Assembly: GCA_018242445.1 (NCBI GenBank)
Contig: JAFEBW010000060.1
Span: 88,675-152,674, forward strand
Source of the DNA: Pseudomonadota bacterium
GTDB lineage: Bacteria > Pseudomonadota > Gammaproteobacteria > Xanthomonadales > Xanthomonadaceae
Reading direction: 5' to 3'
Length of the DNA: 64,000 bases
The translations under genes were made by a program, and so were the position numbers. Shown piece by piece: positions 54,701 to 62,257 of this stretch (its first letter is position 1; each line of letters begins with the position of its first letter). Below the pieces are notes generated by a model. The model was not told the origin of the DNA. It saw only the letters and a list, made by a program, of their open reading frames with translations, and did no database searches.

Positions 54701-54994
54701 CAGTTCCAGCGCCTCGTCCCATTCGATTTCGCGGAACTCCCCGCTGCCGCGTTCGCCCACCCGCAGCAGCGGCCGCGACAGCCGCGCCGGCGAGTAATGC
54801 TGCATGATCCCGGCCGAGCCTTTCGCGCACAGCACGCCCTTGTTCACCGGGTGCGCGGGATTGCCCTGGATGTAGCGGATGCGACCGTCCTTCAACCAGA
54901 CCTTGATGCCGCACCGGCAGGCGCACATGTAGCAGGTGGTGGTCTTGACTTCATCGCCGGGGCTGGGCGACAGATTCAGTTGGGGTTCGTTCAT
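51782..54994 (-). CDS. soeA: SoeA-like cytoplasmic molybdopterin oxidoreductase with two repeat-derived inserts
   Basis: A 1070-aa catalytic subunit of the DMSO reductase family. The N-terminal [4Fe-4S] site is TTCYMCACRCGIKVWLKDGR with GVLCAKG downstream. A candidate Mo ligand is the Cys in HGGFCSVNMAAGG. The C-terminal molydop-binding domain holds YVHPDTAARYGIADGDFVHV. The lack of a Tat signal, together with a DmsB-like and a DmsC-like partner, fits sulfite dehydrogenase SoeABC; a thiosulfate or polysulfide reductase-like role is the alternative. About 90 residues (near 53866-54147) and about 45 residues (near 52307-52445) are low-complexity inserts encoded by repeat DNA, which explains a length above the usual 950 or so. 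Confidence 0.85.
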   Translation of the reverse strand: MNEPQLNLSPSPGDEVKTTTCYMCACRCGIKVWLKDGRIRYIQGNPAHPVNKGVLCAKGSAGIMQHYSPARLSRPLLRVGERGSGEFREIEWDEALELATSWLKPIRERNPDELAFFTGRDQSQALTGWWAQQFGTINYAAHGGFCSVNMAAGGLYTLGGSFWEFGEPDWEHARYLMLWGVAEDHDSNPIKLGLGKLKARGAKIVSVNPIRSGYGAIADEWIGIRPGTDGLFAFALIHELLRTDRIDLDYLARYTDAHHLVICDPGAADDGMIARDAQGRALCAVTPPRSRSEGGGREGVLAYLANNQEHPSPTLPFACGEREGVETVPQPSGPAGRSSAHELPPAVHQRASSPPSPGEREGVLARGEREGGVSPADAIDISPAVVGEYVLPDGRKAKPVFHLLVERYLDPQYSPDAVAARCGIPADTIRRIAGELAQAAFDSGLTLPVAWTDTHGRRHEDMVGRPVAMHAMRGIAAHSNGFHTCRALHVLQMLLGAVDAPGSFRYQPPYPKPIPPANRPGRKRRDDGGLDAPALGFVHGPEDLVVDAHGAPRRIDHAFSWAYPLAAHGMMHAVIRNAWAGDPYRIDTLMMFMANMSWNSAMNTAETMRMLTDKDAHGGYRIPRILYADAYASEMVAYADLVLPDTTYLERHDCISLLDRPISDADGAADAIRHPIFEAATQADADGRPRDVRGFQSVLLDLGARLKLPGMVDAAGAPVYRDYADYMVHHQRAPGVGLLAGWRGADGTLEGKGPPNPKQLEAYIAHGGFWHAPIPEAARYYKMANREYLEWSQAMGFIGKAEPVVLHLYSEVLQKFRLSARGHGAAQPPESDRERVERYFDPLPIWYEPFEGEQVAGSPSPLAGEGLGRGGVETASEFDPSSSAASPATPPDGGRRRFPLSAITQRPMFMYHAWGSQNAWLRQIATRNCLYVHPDTAARYGIADGDFVHVDSHNGRITVQARCAGNVQPDTVWTWNAIGKRRGAWRLAANAPEGEQGFLLNHLISDRTPRGDRFNADPVTGQAAWFDLRVRIERAAGHVEMTSQPQFPSISVGNVSSDPLRYGAAFRNRR
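52380..52421. repeat. C-rich hairpin inside the soeA coding region
   Basis: A near-perfect stem, CCCCTCTCCC (52397-52406) with GGGGAGAGGGG (52411-52421) and loop GCAA, is preceded by CCCCCTCTCCCC. On the minus strand it is translated as SPSPLAGEGLGRGG. The soeA frame stays open. Confidence 0.85.
53880..54138. repeat. Long composite repeat inside the soeA coding region
   Basis: Contains C-rich/G-rich stems (CCTTTCGCCGGGCGAAGG around 53915-53932; CCCCTCCC...GGGGAGGG around 54022-54055), and the palindrome GAACTGCCGGTGGCAGTTC (53953-53971) with an extra AT/AT pair outside it, followed by GCCGAAGAACGCCCGGCAGG. This is the same modular order as the intergenic copies at 13761, 17295 and 48681, but here it is read in frame. 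Confidence 0.88.
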
Positions 54995-55084
54995 GCCGCC
55001 ATTGTGCCGCCTGCGCGCCACGATGACGAACGGCGGCTCGCATCGCGGGTACCATGATCCGGTCGATCCCACGCGCCGAAGCCC

Positions 55085-56053
55085 ATGGAACGCTACGAAC
55101 GCGCCCTCGCCCTGCACCGGCTGTTCAAGGCGTCGCGCTACCCCATTGCCACCGCGCGCATGCTGGAGGAACTGGGCTGCTCGCGACCCACCCTCTACCG
55201 CGACCTCGCATACCTGCGCGACGTGCTCGGCGCACCGCTGGACGGCTTCGGCGATGGCACCTACAAGTACGACGAACACGAGGGCAGCCGATTCGAACTG
55301 CCCGGTCTGTGGCTCAATTCCGACGAACTGCACGCCCTGCTCGCCGCCCACCAGTTGCTCGAACGCACCGGCAGCGGCGTGCTCTCCGGCGCACTGGCGC
55401 CGATCCGCAGCCGCATCGAGGCCCTGCTGGCCGAGCAGGCCGGCGGCAAGCGCTGGCCGGTCGAGCGCGTGCGGGTGATCGCCTCGGGCCAGCGCGCGAT
55501 GGACCAACTCGCCTTCCGCCTCGCCGCCAGCGCCGTGCTCGAACGCAAACGCTTGAGGTTCGATTACCGCGCGCGCAGCACCGACGAGCGCAGCCATCGC
55601 ACCGTATCGCCGCAACGGCTCACCCATTACCGCGACAACTGGTACCTCGATGCCTACGACCACGACCGCGACGCCCTGCGCAGCTTCGCGGTGGACCGCA
55701 TCAGCCACGCCCATGTGCTCGACGAGGCCGCGCAGGACGTGCCCGACAGCGAGCTCCACGAGCACCTTGCCAGCGGCTACGGCATCTTCTCCGGCACGCC
55801 CAAGGCCTGGGCGACGATCGTGTTCTCGGCCAAGGCCGCGCGCTGGGTGGCCGACACCCATTGGCATTCGCGGCAGGAAGGCAAGTTCCTTTCGGATGGC
55901 CGTTACGAGTTGCGCGTGCCCTACAGCAACGGGCGCGAACTGCTGATGGACGTGCTGCGCTACGGCGCGGATGCGCAGATCGTCGCCCCGGCCAGCCTGC
56001 GGGCGCAGGCAAAAGCGAACCTGCAACTGGCGCTGGCCGCCTACGAGGATTGA
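55085..56053 (+). CDS. YafY-like WYL-domain transcriptional regulator
   Basis: A 322-aa regulator. An N-terminal winged helix (YERALALHRLFKASRYPIATARMLEELGCSRPTLYRDLAYLRDVLG) is followed by a WYL domain (LRFDYRARSTDERSHRTVSPQRLTHYRDNWYLDAYDHDRDALRSFAVDRI) and a WCX C-terminal domain. WYL domains bind nucleic acids or nucleotides, or sense other small ligands. It is divergent from soeA with 90 bp between start codons, so it is the natural candidate for control of the Soe-like operon. The signal is unknown. Confidence 0.9.
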   Translation: MERYERALALHRLFKASRYPIATARMLEELGCSRPTLYRDLAYLRDVLGAPLDGFGDGTYKYDEHEGSRFELPGLWLNSDELHALLAAHQLLERTGSGVLSGALAPIRSRIEALLAEQAGGKRWPVERVRVIASGQRAMDQLAFRLAASAVLERKRLRFDYRARSTDERSHRTVSPQRLTHYRDNWYLDAYDHDRDALRSFAVDRISHAHVLDEAAQDVPDSELHEHLASGYGIFSGTPKAWATIVFSAKAARWVADTHWHSRQEGKFLSDGRYELRVPYSNGRELLMDVLRYGADAQIVAPASLRAQAKANLQLALAAYED

Positions 56054-56170
56054 AACTGCATACTCGGTATCCGACGTTGGCCGTCATCGGATCGCGCATC
56101 GCCACTGCCCGTCTCGGCTGGTGAGACAGACAGGCTGCAGGCTCCGGTCACCACCCGACCGGAGTACGTC

Positions 56171-56374
56171 ATGGCCATCCTGCAATCGGTTTGCGAAGAC
56201 GAAGCCCTGCTCGCCCTGCGGCGCAGCCTGTGGCAACTGGCGATGCTGGGTGTCGTCATGGCCATCCTGTTGCCGCTGGCCCTGCCCGGCACCGGCACCA
56301 TCGCCCTGTGGTGCGCGCTCGCGCCACTTGCGGCGCTGGCGACCCATTATCGCAATGGGCTGCGGCACCGATAG
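56171..56374 (+). CDS. Small predicted membrane protein
   Basis: A 67-aa protein with two short hydrophobic stretches (LWQLAMLGVVMAILLPLALPG and TIALWCALAPLAALATHY) and a basic C-terminus. GGAG lies 7 bases before the ATG. Codon use matches neighbouring genes. No family is recognised; a real small membrane protein is likely but not proven. Confidence 0.55.
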   Translation: MAILQSVCEDEALLALRRSLWQLAMLGVVMAILLPLALPGTGTIALWCALAPLAALATHYRNGLRHR

Positions 56375-56429
56375 GCGCGCCGACCCCAACGTTTGATGCC
56401 AACGATCGCAGTCGAACTCGGGCGCGGGA

Positions 56430-56660
56430 ATCCCCTCCCCTGCGCGCAGGGGAGGGTTAGCGTGAACGATCTGCAACCCTCGGCATTGGCCATCGTCCTG
56501 ACCGCTTTGGCCCCTTCCCCCCCGCTTGCGGGGGAGGGCGTTGTAAAGCAACTTTCATCGTTCGGGGTGGTGCCAACCACCATGATCGTCGGGGTGGGAT
56601 TGGCTTTTTCGTAGCCCTGCCCCCTCCCAGCCTCCCCCTGCCGAAGCCAAGGGGAGGAGA
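56430..56660. repeat. Repeat cluster upstream of lptM
   Basis: Hairpins CCCCTCCCCTGCGCGCAGGGGAGGG (56433-56456) and CCCCCGCTTGCGGGGG (56519-56534), then the module CGGGGTGGTGCCAACCACC (56563-56581) ending in ATGATCG, and a weaker C-rich/G-rich pair at about 56630-56656. The gap 56375-56737 holds no gene. Confidence 0.78.
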
Positions 56661-56737
56661 AATCAACGCGAACATACTTCCGCCAAGACGACGACCTTCC
56701 CTCAAGGCTCGCGGCCTCTGCCCTATACTGCCATCCC

Positions 56738-56920
56738 ATGAAAACATCTTTCCGCCTGCTGTTGCTGATCGCCGCGCTCGCCTTGTCCGCCTGCGGCAAC
56801 AAGGGCCCGCTGGTGCTGCCCGACAAGACGGCGTCGCCGGCCGCCGACGCGCAATCGGCTGCGCCCACTGCCAGTCCGTCCACCGACACCGCTGCGTCGT
56901 CCGCATCGCCCGCTGGATGA
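56738..56920 (+). CDS. lptM: LptM (YifL) LPS translocon lipoprotein
   Basis: A 60-aa lipoprotein. The lipobox LSAC is followed at once by GNKGPLVLPDK, the LptM/YifL signature. LptM assists oxidative maturation of the LptD/LptE outer-membrane LPS translocon. The remainder is a disordered Ala/Ser/Pro/Thr tail. It overlaps dapF by 4 bp, as in many gammaproteobacteria, where yifL precedes dapF. Confidence 0.9.
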   Translation: MKTSFRLLLLIAALALSACGNKGPLVLPDKTASPAADAQSAAPTASPSTDTAASSASPAG

Positions 56921-57789
56921 GCGAACACGCCGACCACAACGGCAGCCCACGCGGCAAACCGCCGCTGCGCTTCACCAAGATGCACGGTGCCGGCAACGAC
57001 TTCGTGATGCTGGATCTGCGCGGCGGCAAACCTGCACCGGGCATCGACCTGCTGCGTCGCCTCGCCGACCGCCATCGCGGCATCGGCTGCGATCAGGTGA
57101 TCGCGATCACCGATCCATGCACGTCCGCCAGCGTGGCCGGCTACCTGATCTGGAACACCGACGGTTCGCCCGCGCAGCAATGCGGCAACGGCGCGCGCTG
57201 CGTGGCGGCGTGGTTGCGAATGGATGGCGCGGTTTCCACGCCGAGCTTCACGCTCGACAGTCCTGCCGGCGCGATCGAGGTGACGCGGCACGCCGATGAC
57301 GATGTCGAACTGGCGATGATGGTTCCCGAATTCGCGCCCTCGCGCATCCCGCTGGCGCTGCCGACCGAAGCGGCGGCATATGAACTGACCATCGGCGACG
57401 AACGCATTCGCTTCGGGGCCGCCTCGATGGGCAACCCGCACGTGCTGATCGAAGTCGCCGACATCGCCACCGCCCCGGTCGCGCGCCTCGGCGCCGCCTT
57501 GCAGGCATCGCCGATCTTCCCGCAAGGCGTCAATGTCGGCTTCGCGCAGGTACTGGCTGCCGACCGCATCGCCCTGCGCGTGTGCGAGCGCGGCGTCGGC
57601 GAAACGCTGGCCTGCGGCAGCGGCGCCTGCGCGGCGGTGGCGATCCTCGTCCGCCAGGGCCGCGTGGGCCGGGATGTCGCGGTGGCGCTTCCCGGTGGCA
57701 CACTGCGCATCAACTGGCCACGCGACGACGCCCCCGTGCGCATGCGCGGCCCGGCCGCATTCGTCTTCGAAGGAGAGTGGATCCCATGA
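56917..57789 (+). CDS. dapF: Diaminopimelate epimerase
   Basis: A 290-aa enzyme that converts LL- to meso-diaminopimelate for lysine and peptidoglycan synthesis. The two catalytic Cys are in QQCGNGARC (about residue 89) and LACGSGACAAV (about residue 232). The N-terminal FTKMHGAGNDFVMLDLRGG and the GNPHVLIEV segment are diagnostic. It is translationally coupled to lptM upstream and the DUF484 gene downstream (both ATGA overlaps). Confidence 0.97.
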   Translation: MSEHADHNGSPRGKPPLRFTKMHGAGNDFVMLDLRGGKPAPGIDLLRRLADRHRGIGCDQVIAITDPCTSASVAGYLIWNTDGSPAQQCGNGARCVAAWLRMDGAVSTPSFTLDSPAGAIEVTRHADDDVELAMMVPEFAPSRIPLALPTEAAAYELTIGDERIRFGAASMGNPHVLIEVADIATAPVARLGAALQASPIFPQGVNVGFAQVLAADRIALRVCERGVGETLACGSGACAAVAILVRQGRVGRDVAVALPGGTLRINWPRDDAPVRMRGPAAFVFEGEWIP

Positions 57790-58457
57790 GCGAGAGCAAC
57801 CCGATCGGCTCCACCGAGGTGGCGGCCTTCCTGCGCCGCAACCCGCGATTCCTGCATGAGTATCCCGATTTGGCCCTCGGCCTGGTGGTGCCGCGCGAGG
57901 AAGGCCGCGCGACCTCGCTGGCCAGCTACCAGCTCGACGTGCTGCGCGACAAGAACCGCGAATTGAACAAGCGCCTGAACGAGCTGTTCCACAACGCGCA
58001 GGAGAACGAGCGCCTGACCGTGCGCACGCACCAACTGGTGCTGGCCTTGATGCGCGCGCGCTCCGCCGCGCAGACGCTCACCGCGATGGTCGCCTGCCTG
58101 ACCGAGGACTTCCACACCGAACTGGTGCGGGTCGTGCTGCACGCGGGCATGGACGGGCTCGACGGTGCCGACTGGCTGAGCGTGCTCCCGCGCAATGCCG
58201 CGGTGCTGGCGCCGTTCGCCGAGTTCTTCGCCAGGGACGAGCCCCTGTGCGGTCGTTTGCAGCCGGAAAAGCTCGACGCGCTGTTCGGCGCGCGCCAGCA
58301 CGAGGTGCAATCCTGCGCCCTGCTGCCGCTGGGCAGCCGCGGCATGATCGCGATCGGCAGCCACGACGCCAACCGCTTCTATCCCGGCATGGGCACCTTG
58401 TTCCTGCGCCTGATGGGCGACAGCCTGCTGGCCGCGCTGGAGCGCTACGACGGCTGA
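57786..58457 (+). CDS. DUF484 family GAF-like protein
   Basis: A 223-aa soluble protein. The N-terminus VAAFLRRNPRFLHEYPDLALGLVVP, a short coiled coil (LRDKNRELNKRLNELFHNAQENERL) and a GAF-like C-terminal domain (SCALLPLGSRGMIAIGSHDANRFYPGMGTLFLRLMGD) match DUF484. This family lies between dapF and xerC in many gammaproteobacteria; its function is not known. The start ATG 57786 overlaps the dapF stop. Confidence 0.92.
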   Translation: MSESNPIGSTEVAAFLRRNPRFLHEYPDLALGLVVPREEGRATSLASYQLDVLRDKNRELNKRLNELFHNAQENERLTVRTHQLVLALMRARSAAQTLTAMVACLTEDFHTELVRVVLHAGMDGLDGADWLSVLPRNAAVLAPFAEFFARDEPLCGRLQPEKLDALFGARQHEVQSCALLPLGSRGMIAIGSHDANRFYPGMGTLFLRLMGDSLLAALERYDG

Positions 58458-58539
58458 CTACAGCCGCATGGCTTGGTGCCGATCGCCTGCTCATGCTGGA
58501 CAAAGCCCGGTCAAATGCTCGGCATTGACCAGAACACAA

Positions 58540-58665
58540 GCCCTTCCCCCACTTGCGGGGGGAAGGATGGGATGGGGGCGGGCAACGCCGTGGCGATGGA
58601 CTCTCGTGTTCGATTCTCGCAACCTGCCTCCACCCCAACCCTCCCCCGCAAGCGGGGGAGGTGGT
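58540..58665. repeat. Paired C-rich/G-rich hairpins between DUF484 and xerC genes
   Basis: CCTTCCCCCACTTGCGGGGGGAAGG (about 58542-58566) and CTCCCCCGCAAGCGGGGGAG (58641-58660), about 75 bp apart. This is the short form of the composite element, without the GAACTGCC palindrome. The gap 58458-58723 otherwise holds nothing recognised. Confidence 0.75.
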
Positions 58666-58723
58666 ATCAAGCAGTCATGTCGATGTCGGTTGGGTCACTA
58701 CAAGAATCATCTGAGCCAGTGCG

Positions 58724-59680
58724 ATGACCACGCCCCCCGACCCTTTCGACGCGCCCACAACCAACCACCCGCTGCACACCGCACGCGACGCATTCCTCGA
58801 CCATCTCAAGGTCGAGCGGCGGATGTCGGCGCACACCCTCGACGGCTACGGTCGCGACCTGACGGCGTTGTGTGTGTGGCTCGCGGCGCAGGGCATCGAC
58901 GCATGGGGCGACGTGGATGGCGAGCACCTGCGCGCCTTCGTCGCCGACGAACATCGCCGCGGGCTCGGCCCGGCATCGTTGCAACGGCGGTTGTCGGCCT
59001 GCCGCAGCTTCCTTGCATGGCAAGTCAAACGCGGCCTGCTCGCGGCCAACCCCTGTACCGGCATCCGCGCACCCAAGGCGCCGCGCAAATTGCCGGGCGT
59101 GCTCGACCCGGACGAGATGACGCAATTGGTGGAAGTGCCGGCCGACGATCTGCTGGGCAAGCGCGACCGCGCCCTGCTGGAGCTGATGTATTCCTCCGGT
59201 TTGCGTTTGTCCGAGACCTGCAACCTGCACTGGCGCGAGCTCGATCTCGACGGCGGCCTCGTGCGCGTGACCGGCAAGGGCTCCAAGGTGCGGATCGTGC
59301 CGGTGGGCCGCCACGCGGTGGCCGCGCTGCGCGCGTGGCGAGCCGAATGCGCGACCGGCAATCCAGCGCCTTCGCTGCACGCCGACGCCGAACGTCCGGT
59401 CTTCCCCGGCCGCGATGGCGGCCCGATCAGCTCGCGCGCAATCCAGTTGCGCCTGCGCCAGTTGGCGATGAAGCAAGGCATCTTCAAACGCGTGCACCCG
59501 CACCTGCTGCGCCACAGCTTCGCCAGCCACGTGCTCGAATCCTCCGGCGACCTGCGCGGTGTACAGGAACTGCTCGGCCACGCCGACATCGCCACCACCC
59601 AAATCTACACCCACCTCGACTTCCAGCACCTCGCCAAGGTCTATGACGCGGCGCATCCGCGGGCCAAGCGCAAGAGTTGA
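58724..59680 (+). CDS. xerC: Tyrosine recombinase XerC
   Basis: A 318-aa site-specific recombinase that with XerD resolves chromosome dimers at dif. The catalytic set is visible: Arg in SSGLRLSETC, Lys in GKGSKVRIVP, His/Arg in HPHLLRHSFASH, His in LLGHADIATTQ, and nucleophile Tyr in IYTHLDFQHL. The N-terminal core-binding SAM-like domain starts at DAFLDHLKVERRMSAHTLDGYGRDL. Location after dapF-DUF484 supports XerC rather than another integrase. Confidence 0.96.
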   Translation: MTTPPDPFDAPTTNHPLHTARDAFLDHLKVERRMSAHTLDGYGRDLTALCVWLAAQGIDAWGDVDGEHLRAFVADEHRRGLGPASLQRRLSACRSFLAWQVKRGLLAANPCTGIRAPKAPRKLPGVLDPDEMTQLVEVPADDLLGKRDRALLELMYSSGLRLSETCNLHWRELDLDGGLVRVTGKGSKVRIVPVGRHAVAALRAWRAECATGNPAPSLHADAERPVFPGRDGGPISSRAIQLRLRQLAMKQGIFKRVHPHLLRHSFASHVLESSGDLRGVQELLGHADIATTQIYTHLDFQHLAKVYDAAHPRAKRKS

Positions 59681-59915
59681 TCGCGCGCCGAATGCGCGAT
59701 CGCACGCCTTGCACCATCAGTCCACAAGCCAACCATTCTGGATCCTGCCGACAAACCAACGCCGTCACTGCCCGCATCCGCCTTCGGCGCCCCCGCCTTC
59801 GCGGGTGCAGGCTCTTTCCCCACAAGCGGGGGGTAGGGCTCGTATTCATTCGACCGACCTTCGTCACCCTCAATCCCCGTCTCCCGCTCCCCGTTCCCCG
59901 CTCCCCATCCATCCC
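59681..59915. repeat. Repeat-filled gap between xerC and the DUF971 gene
   Basis: Contains the short pair CCGCCTTCGGC / CCCCCGCCTTCGCGGG near 59778-59804, a C-rich hairpin (TTTCCCCACAAGCGGGGGG, 59815-59833), and heptad-like CCCGTTCCCCGCTCCCC units (59888-59906) ending just before the DUF971 start. No coding sequence is recognised. Confidence 0.6.
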
Positions 59916-60269
59916 ATGCCCCAGCCCACCAGTCTCATCCTCCATCGCGCCTCGCACGCGCTCGAAGTGTCTTTCGACAGCGGCGAAACCTTCCGCCTGC
60001 CCTGCGAATACCTGCGGGTGGAATCGCCCAGCGCCGAGGTGCAGGGCCACGGCCCGGGGCAGAAGGTGCTGGTGCCGGGCAAGCGCGACGTGAACATCAC
60101 CGCGATCGAGCCGGTCGGAAACTATGGCGTGCTGCTGCGCTTTGATGACGGCCACGCCAGCGGCATCTACAGCTGGGCGCTGCTGCACCAACTCGGCCGC
60201 GAACACGCGCAACGCTGGGCGAATTATCTGCAAGCGCTGGAAGCGGCAGGCGCTACGCGCGAGGGCTGA
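59916..60269 (+). CDS. DUF971 (gamma-butyrobetaine hydroxylase-like N-terminal domain) protein
   Basis: A 117-aa protein. SLILHRASHALEVSFDSGETFRLPCEYLRVESPSAEVQGHG and VNITAIEPVGNYGVLLRFDDGHASGIYSWALLHQLG match DUF971, a small beta-rich fold that also forms the N-terminus of gamma-butyrobetaine hydroxylase. Stand-alone bacterial members are often next to hslVU or in Fe-S related contexts; no activity is known. The ATG was chosen by family start; upstream in-frame sequence is repeat DNA. Confidence 0.9.
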   Translation: MPQPTSLILHRASHALEVSFDSGETFRLPCEYLRVESPSAEVQGHGPGQKVLVPGKRDVNITAIEPVGNYGVLLRFDDGHASGIYSWALLHQLGREHAQRWANYLQALEAAGATREG

Positions 60270-60278
60270 AACGCATCC

Positions 60279-61082
60279 TCATGGCGTCCGTGCCCGCCCT
60301 GCCGTGCCAGTCGGAATGTAGCGATGCGGCGACAGCTTTTCCTGCAGCGCGAGGTACTGTTTCAGGTAGGCGGCGTCGCGAAAATCCAGCGGCGCACGGG
60401 TGAGTTGCACCACGCTGCTGCCGTCCTCGTTGCGTTCGATCTCCGCCACGCCCAACTGCTCCGCCGGCGCGTCGAAACCCAATTCCTTCGTGGCATGCGC
60501 GCCCAGCCACGTCAGCCAGCCCATGCGCTCGCTGATCGACCAGCCGTAACCCGAAGGAATGCACAGCCGGGTGTCCTGCAATGGCGGCAAACCCTTGGCG
60601 TTCGCCCACGATGGCGTCCACGCCGGCGAATCGGCGCGCACGAAAAACGCGCCCGACAGCCACGCGAACTCGCGCAGCTTGCCGGCCAGCACCGGTGCAT
60701 CCGGCGCGGTGCAGGGCATGCGCAGCGAGAAACGCGCCCAGTCCTCGGAGTAATTGTCGGCGAACGGGCCAACGAAGCGCCCGGCGGCGATGCGGATGTG
60801 GTTGCGGCGATTGGCGGCATTGGCCAGGGTGATCTGGCGCTTGTGCGAGCCCCAGCCGCGTTCGATTTCCTTGCGCAGGCTGCCGACCAGCGGCTCGGGG
60901 AACACCTCGCGCACGACGTGCCGGATCGGCTCCTTGATGACGAACTCGGCCTCCTGCACGAAGCGCTCGACCAGTTCGGGCGTCATCATGTCCGCGTGGC
61001 AGTAGCCGCACAGCTCGACAGTATCGGGCCAGTGCATCAGGGTGATCGGGATGACGCGCGCGGCGGCGAAAGGGGCAGTCAT
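60279..61082 (-). CDS. Hypothetical protein
   Basis: A 267-aa soluble protein without a recognised family. Features include VELCGYCHADMMTPELVERFVQEAEF near the N-terminus (a CxxCH pattern, but with no signal peptide, so probably not haem c), NRRNHIRIAAGRFVGPFADNYSEDWARF, and LCIPSGYGWSISERMGWLTWLGAHATKELG, with a charged C-terminal third. The family is unknown to me. An alternative start at 61106 adds eight residues. It converges on the DUF971 gene with 9 bp between stops. Confidence 0.7.
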   Translation of the reverse strand: MTAPFAAARVIPITLMHWPDTVELCGYCHADMMTPELVERFVQEAEFVIKEPIRHVVREVFPEPLVGSLRKEIERGWGSHKRQITLANAANRRNHIRIAAGRFVGPFADNYSEDWARFSLRMPCTAPDAPVLAGKLREFAWLSGAFFVRADSPAWTPSWANAKGLPPLQDTRLCIPSGYGWSISERMGWLTWLGAHATKELGFDAPAEQLGVAEIERNEDGSSVVQLTRAPLDFRDAAYLKQYLALQEKLSPHRYIPTGTAGRARTP

Positions 61083-61154
61083 GGGAGCGATGGGTTGGCA
61101 TGGCACGCACGAATTCTAGCCGCAGCGGGATGCATCTCCACCGAGTTCGTCACA

Positions 61155-61433
61155 TCAGAACTGCCAACCGAACTTCACCCACGCGATGATCGACGCGACG
61201 ATCGCCAGCACCCAGGTGAAGATGCGCCAGCCGCTGCCCGATCCGAACCGTGATGCAGCTTGGCATTGCCTGCGCAGATACGGATCGGCGCCGATTGCCG
61301 TTTCGACAACCGCCACCGCCGCAGCCTGCGCCAAGCCATGCTGCTGACGAACGATGTCGATAGCCCGATTTTTCTGCCCTTTCCGCAGGGCGAGGATGGC
61401 GTCGGCAGGCAGGTTGGGCGCGGGCGCGTTCAT
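61155..61433 (-). CDS. Small protein with ribosomal L7/L12 C-terminal-like motif and a C-terminal membrane helix
   Basis: A 92-aa protein. ADAILALRKGQKNRAIDIVRQQHGLAQAAAVAVVETAIG resembles the L7/L12 C-terminal fold, which occurs in uncharacterised small bacterial proteins. A hydrophobic segment (IFTWVLAIVASIIAWVKF) ends the chain and would anchor it in the inner membrane. GGAGG lies 6 bases before ATG 61433 but touches ATG 61439, so 61433 is preferred. Function unknown. Confidence 0.72.
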   Translation of the reverse strand: MNAPAPNLPADAILALRKGQKNRAIDIVRQQHGLAQAAAVAVVETAIGADPYLRRQCQAASRFGSGSGWRIFTWVLAIVASIIAWVKFGWQF

Positions 61434-61548
61434 CGGCATCCTCCGTTGTGCACGATGCTGCCGCCGCGGCACGAAAGCGTCAATCCACTGGCGCTGCGAG
61501 TGACCATCGCCAAGCCACTGGCGATGGATACACCCGCAACCCGTACCT

Positions 61549-62256
61549 TCATTCGCGCTCGAACGCCGCGATCTCGTCCAGCGCCGCCTGCGCGCGGCGC
61601 AGGCTTGCGCCGGCCAGTTGCGCATCGACGAAAGCAGCAAGTTTTTCGCGGCCGGGCGCACGCGACCAGCGATGGAACACCCACGTCATCAGCAAGCCGG
61701 CGACGCCGACCGCACTGCCATACCACACCACTTCCGGTGCGTGTTTGTACAGATCGATGCCGTGGTAGGCGAACGCGACCATCAGCACCGGGATCCACAT
61801 GAACCACCACGACATGCCGACGATCAATCCACCACGCACATAGACGTTGCGCACGCGCGCCAACCGTTGCTGGATCTCCACCACCGGCGCGCCGTAATCG
61901 ATCCGCACCAGCAGCACCTGCACGGCGACACCCAGCGCGATCATCGACAGGCCCACCAGATGCACCAGCAAGCCGGCGACCAGCAAATTGGGCACATCCC
62001 GGTACGACGACCAGATGCCGGCACCGAACAAGACCAGCGCCGAACCGCAGAGGATCTGCACCGTCTGCCCCCACGCCAGCGGACGCAGGCTGCGGCGCAG
62101 GCCGTCGGCTCTGGTTTCCCTGAGCAGGCGTCGATTGAGGCCGACCTGCCGTTCCAGCCGCGCATCGAGCGCCTTCCACGCAGCCTTGAGGTCGTCGAGT
62201 TCCATCGTTTGGTTGCCGATCATGCGCCTGCTCCCGTGGGTTTCGTGGTTCGTCAT
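61549..62256 (-). CDS. Membrane protein coupled to an ECF sigma factor (putative anti-sigma partner)
   Basis: A 235-aa protein with a soluble N-terminus (MELDDLKAAWKALDARLERQVGLNRRLLRETRADGLRRSL), four membrane helices (residues about 62-180), and a cytoplasmic C-terminal helix pair. Its ATG is one base after the sigma factor stop, indicating translational coupling. Position suggests a membrane regulator or anti-sigma role, but no zinc-finger anti-sigma motif is present. Later in-frame starts (62223, 62205) are possible. Confidence 0.75.
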   Translation of the reverse strand: MTNHETHGSRRMIGNQTMELDDLKAAWKALDARLERQVGLNRRLLRETRADGLRRSLRPLAWGQTVQILCGSALVLFGAGIWSSYRDVPNLLVAGLLVHLVGLSMIALGVAVQVLLVRIDYGAPVVEIQQRLARVRNVYVRGGLIVGMSWWFMWIPVLMVAFAYHGIDLYKHAPEVVWYGSAVGVAGLLMTWVFHRWSRAPGREKLAAFVDAQLAGASLRRAQAALDEIAAFERE

Positions 62257-62257
62257 G

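Noticed and set aside
60980..60994. CxxCH in the 267-residue unknown protein as a haem c site
   Set aside because: No signal peptide precedes it, so covalent haem attachment in the periplasm is not expected.
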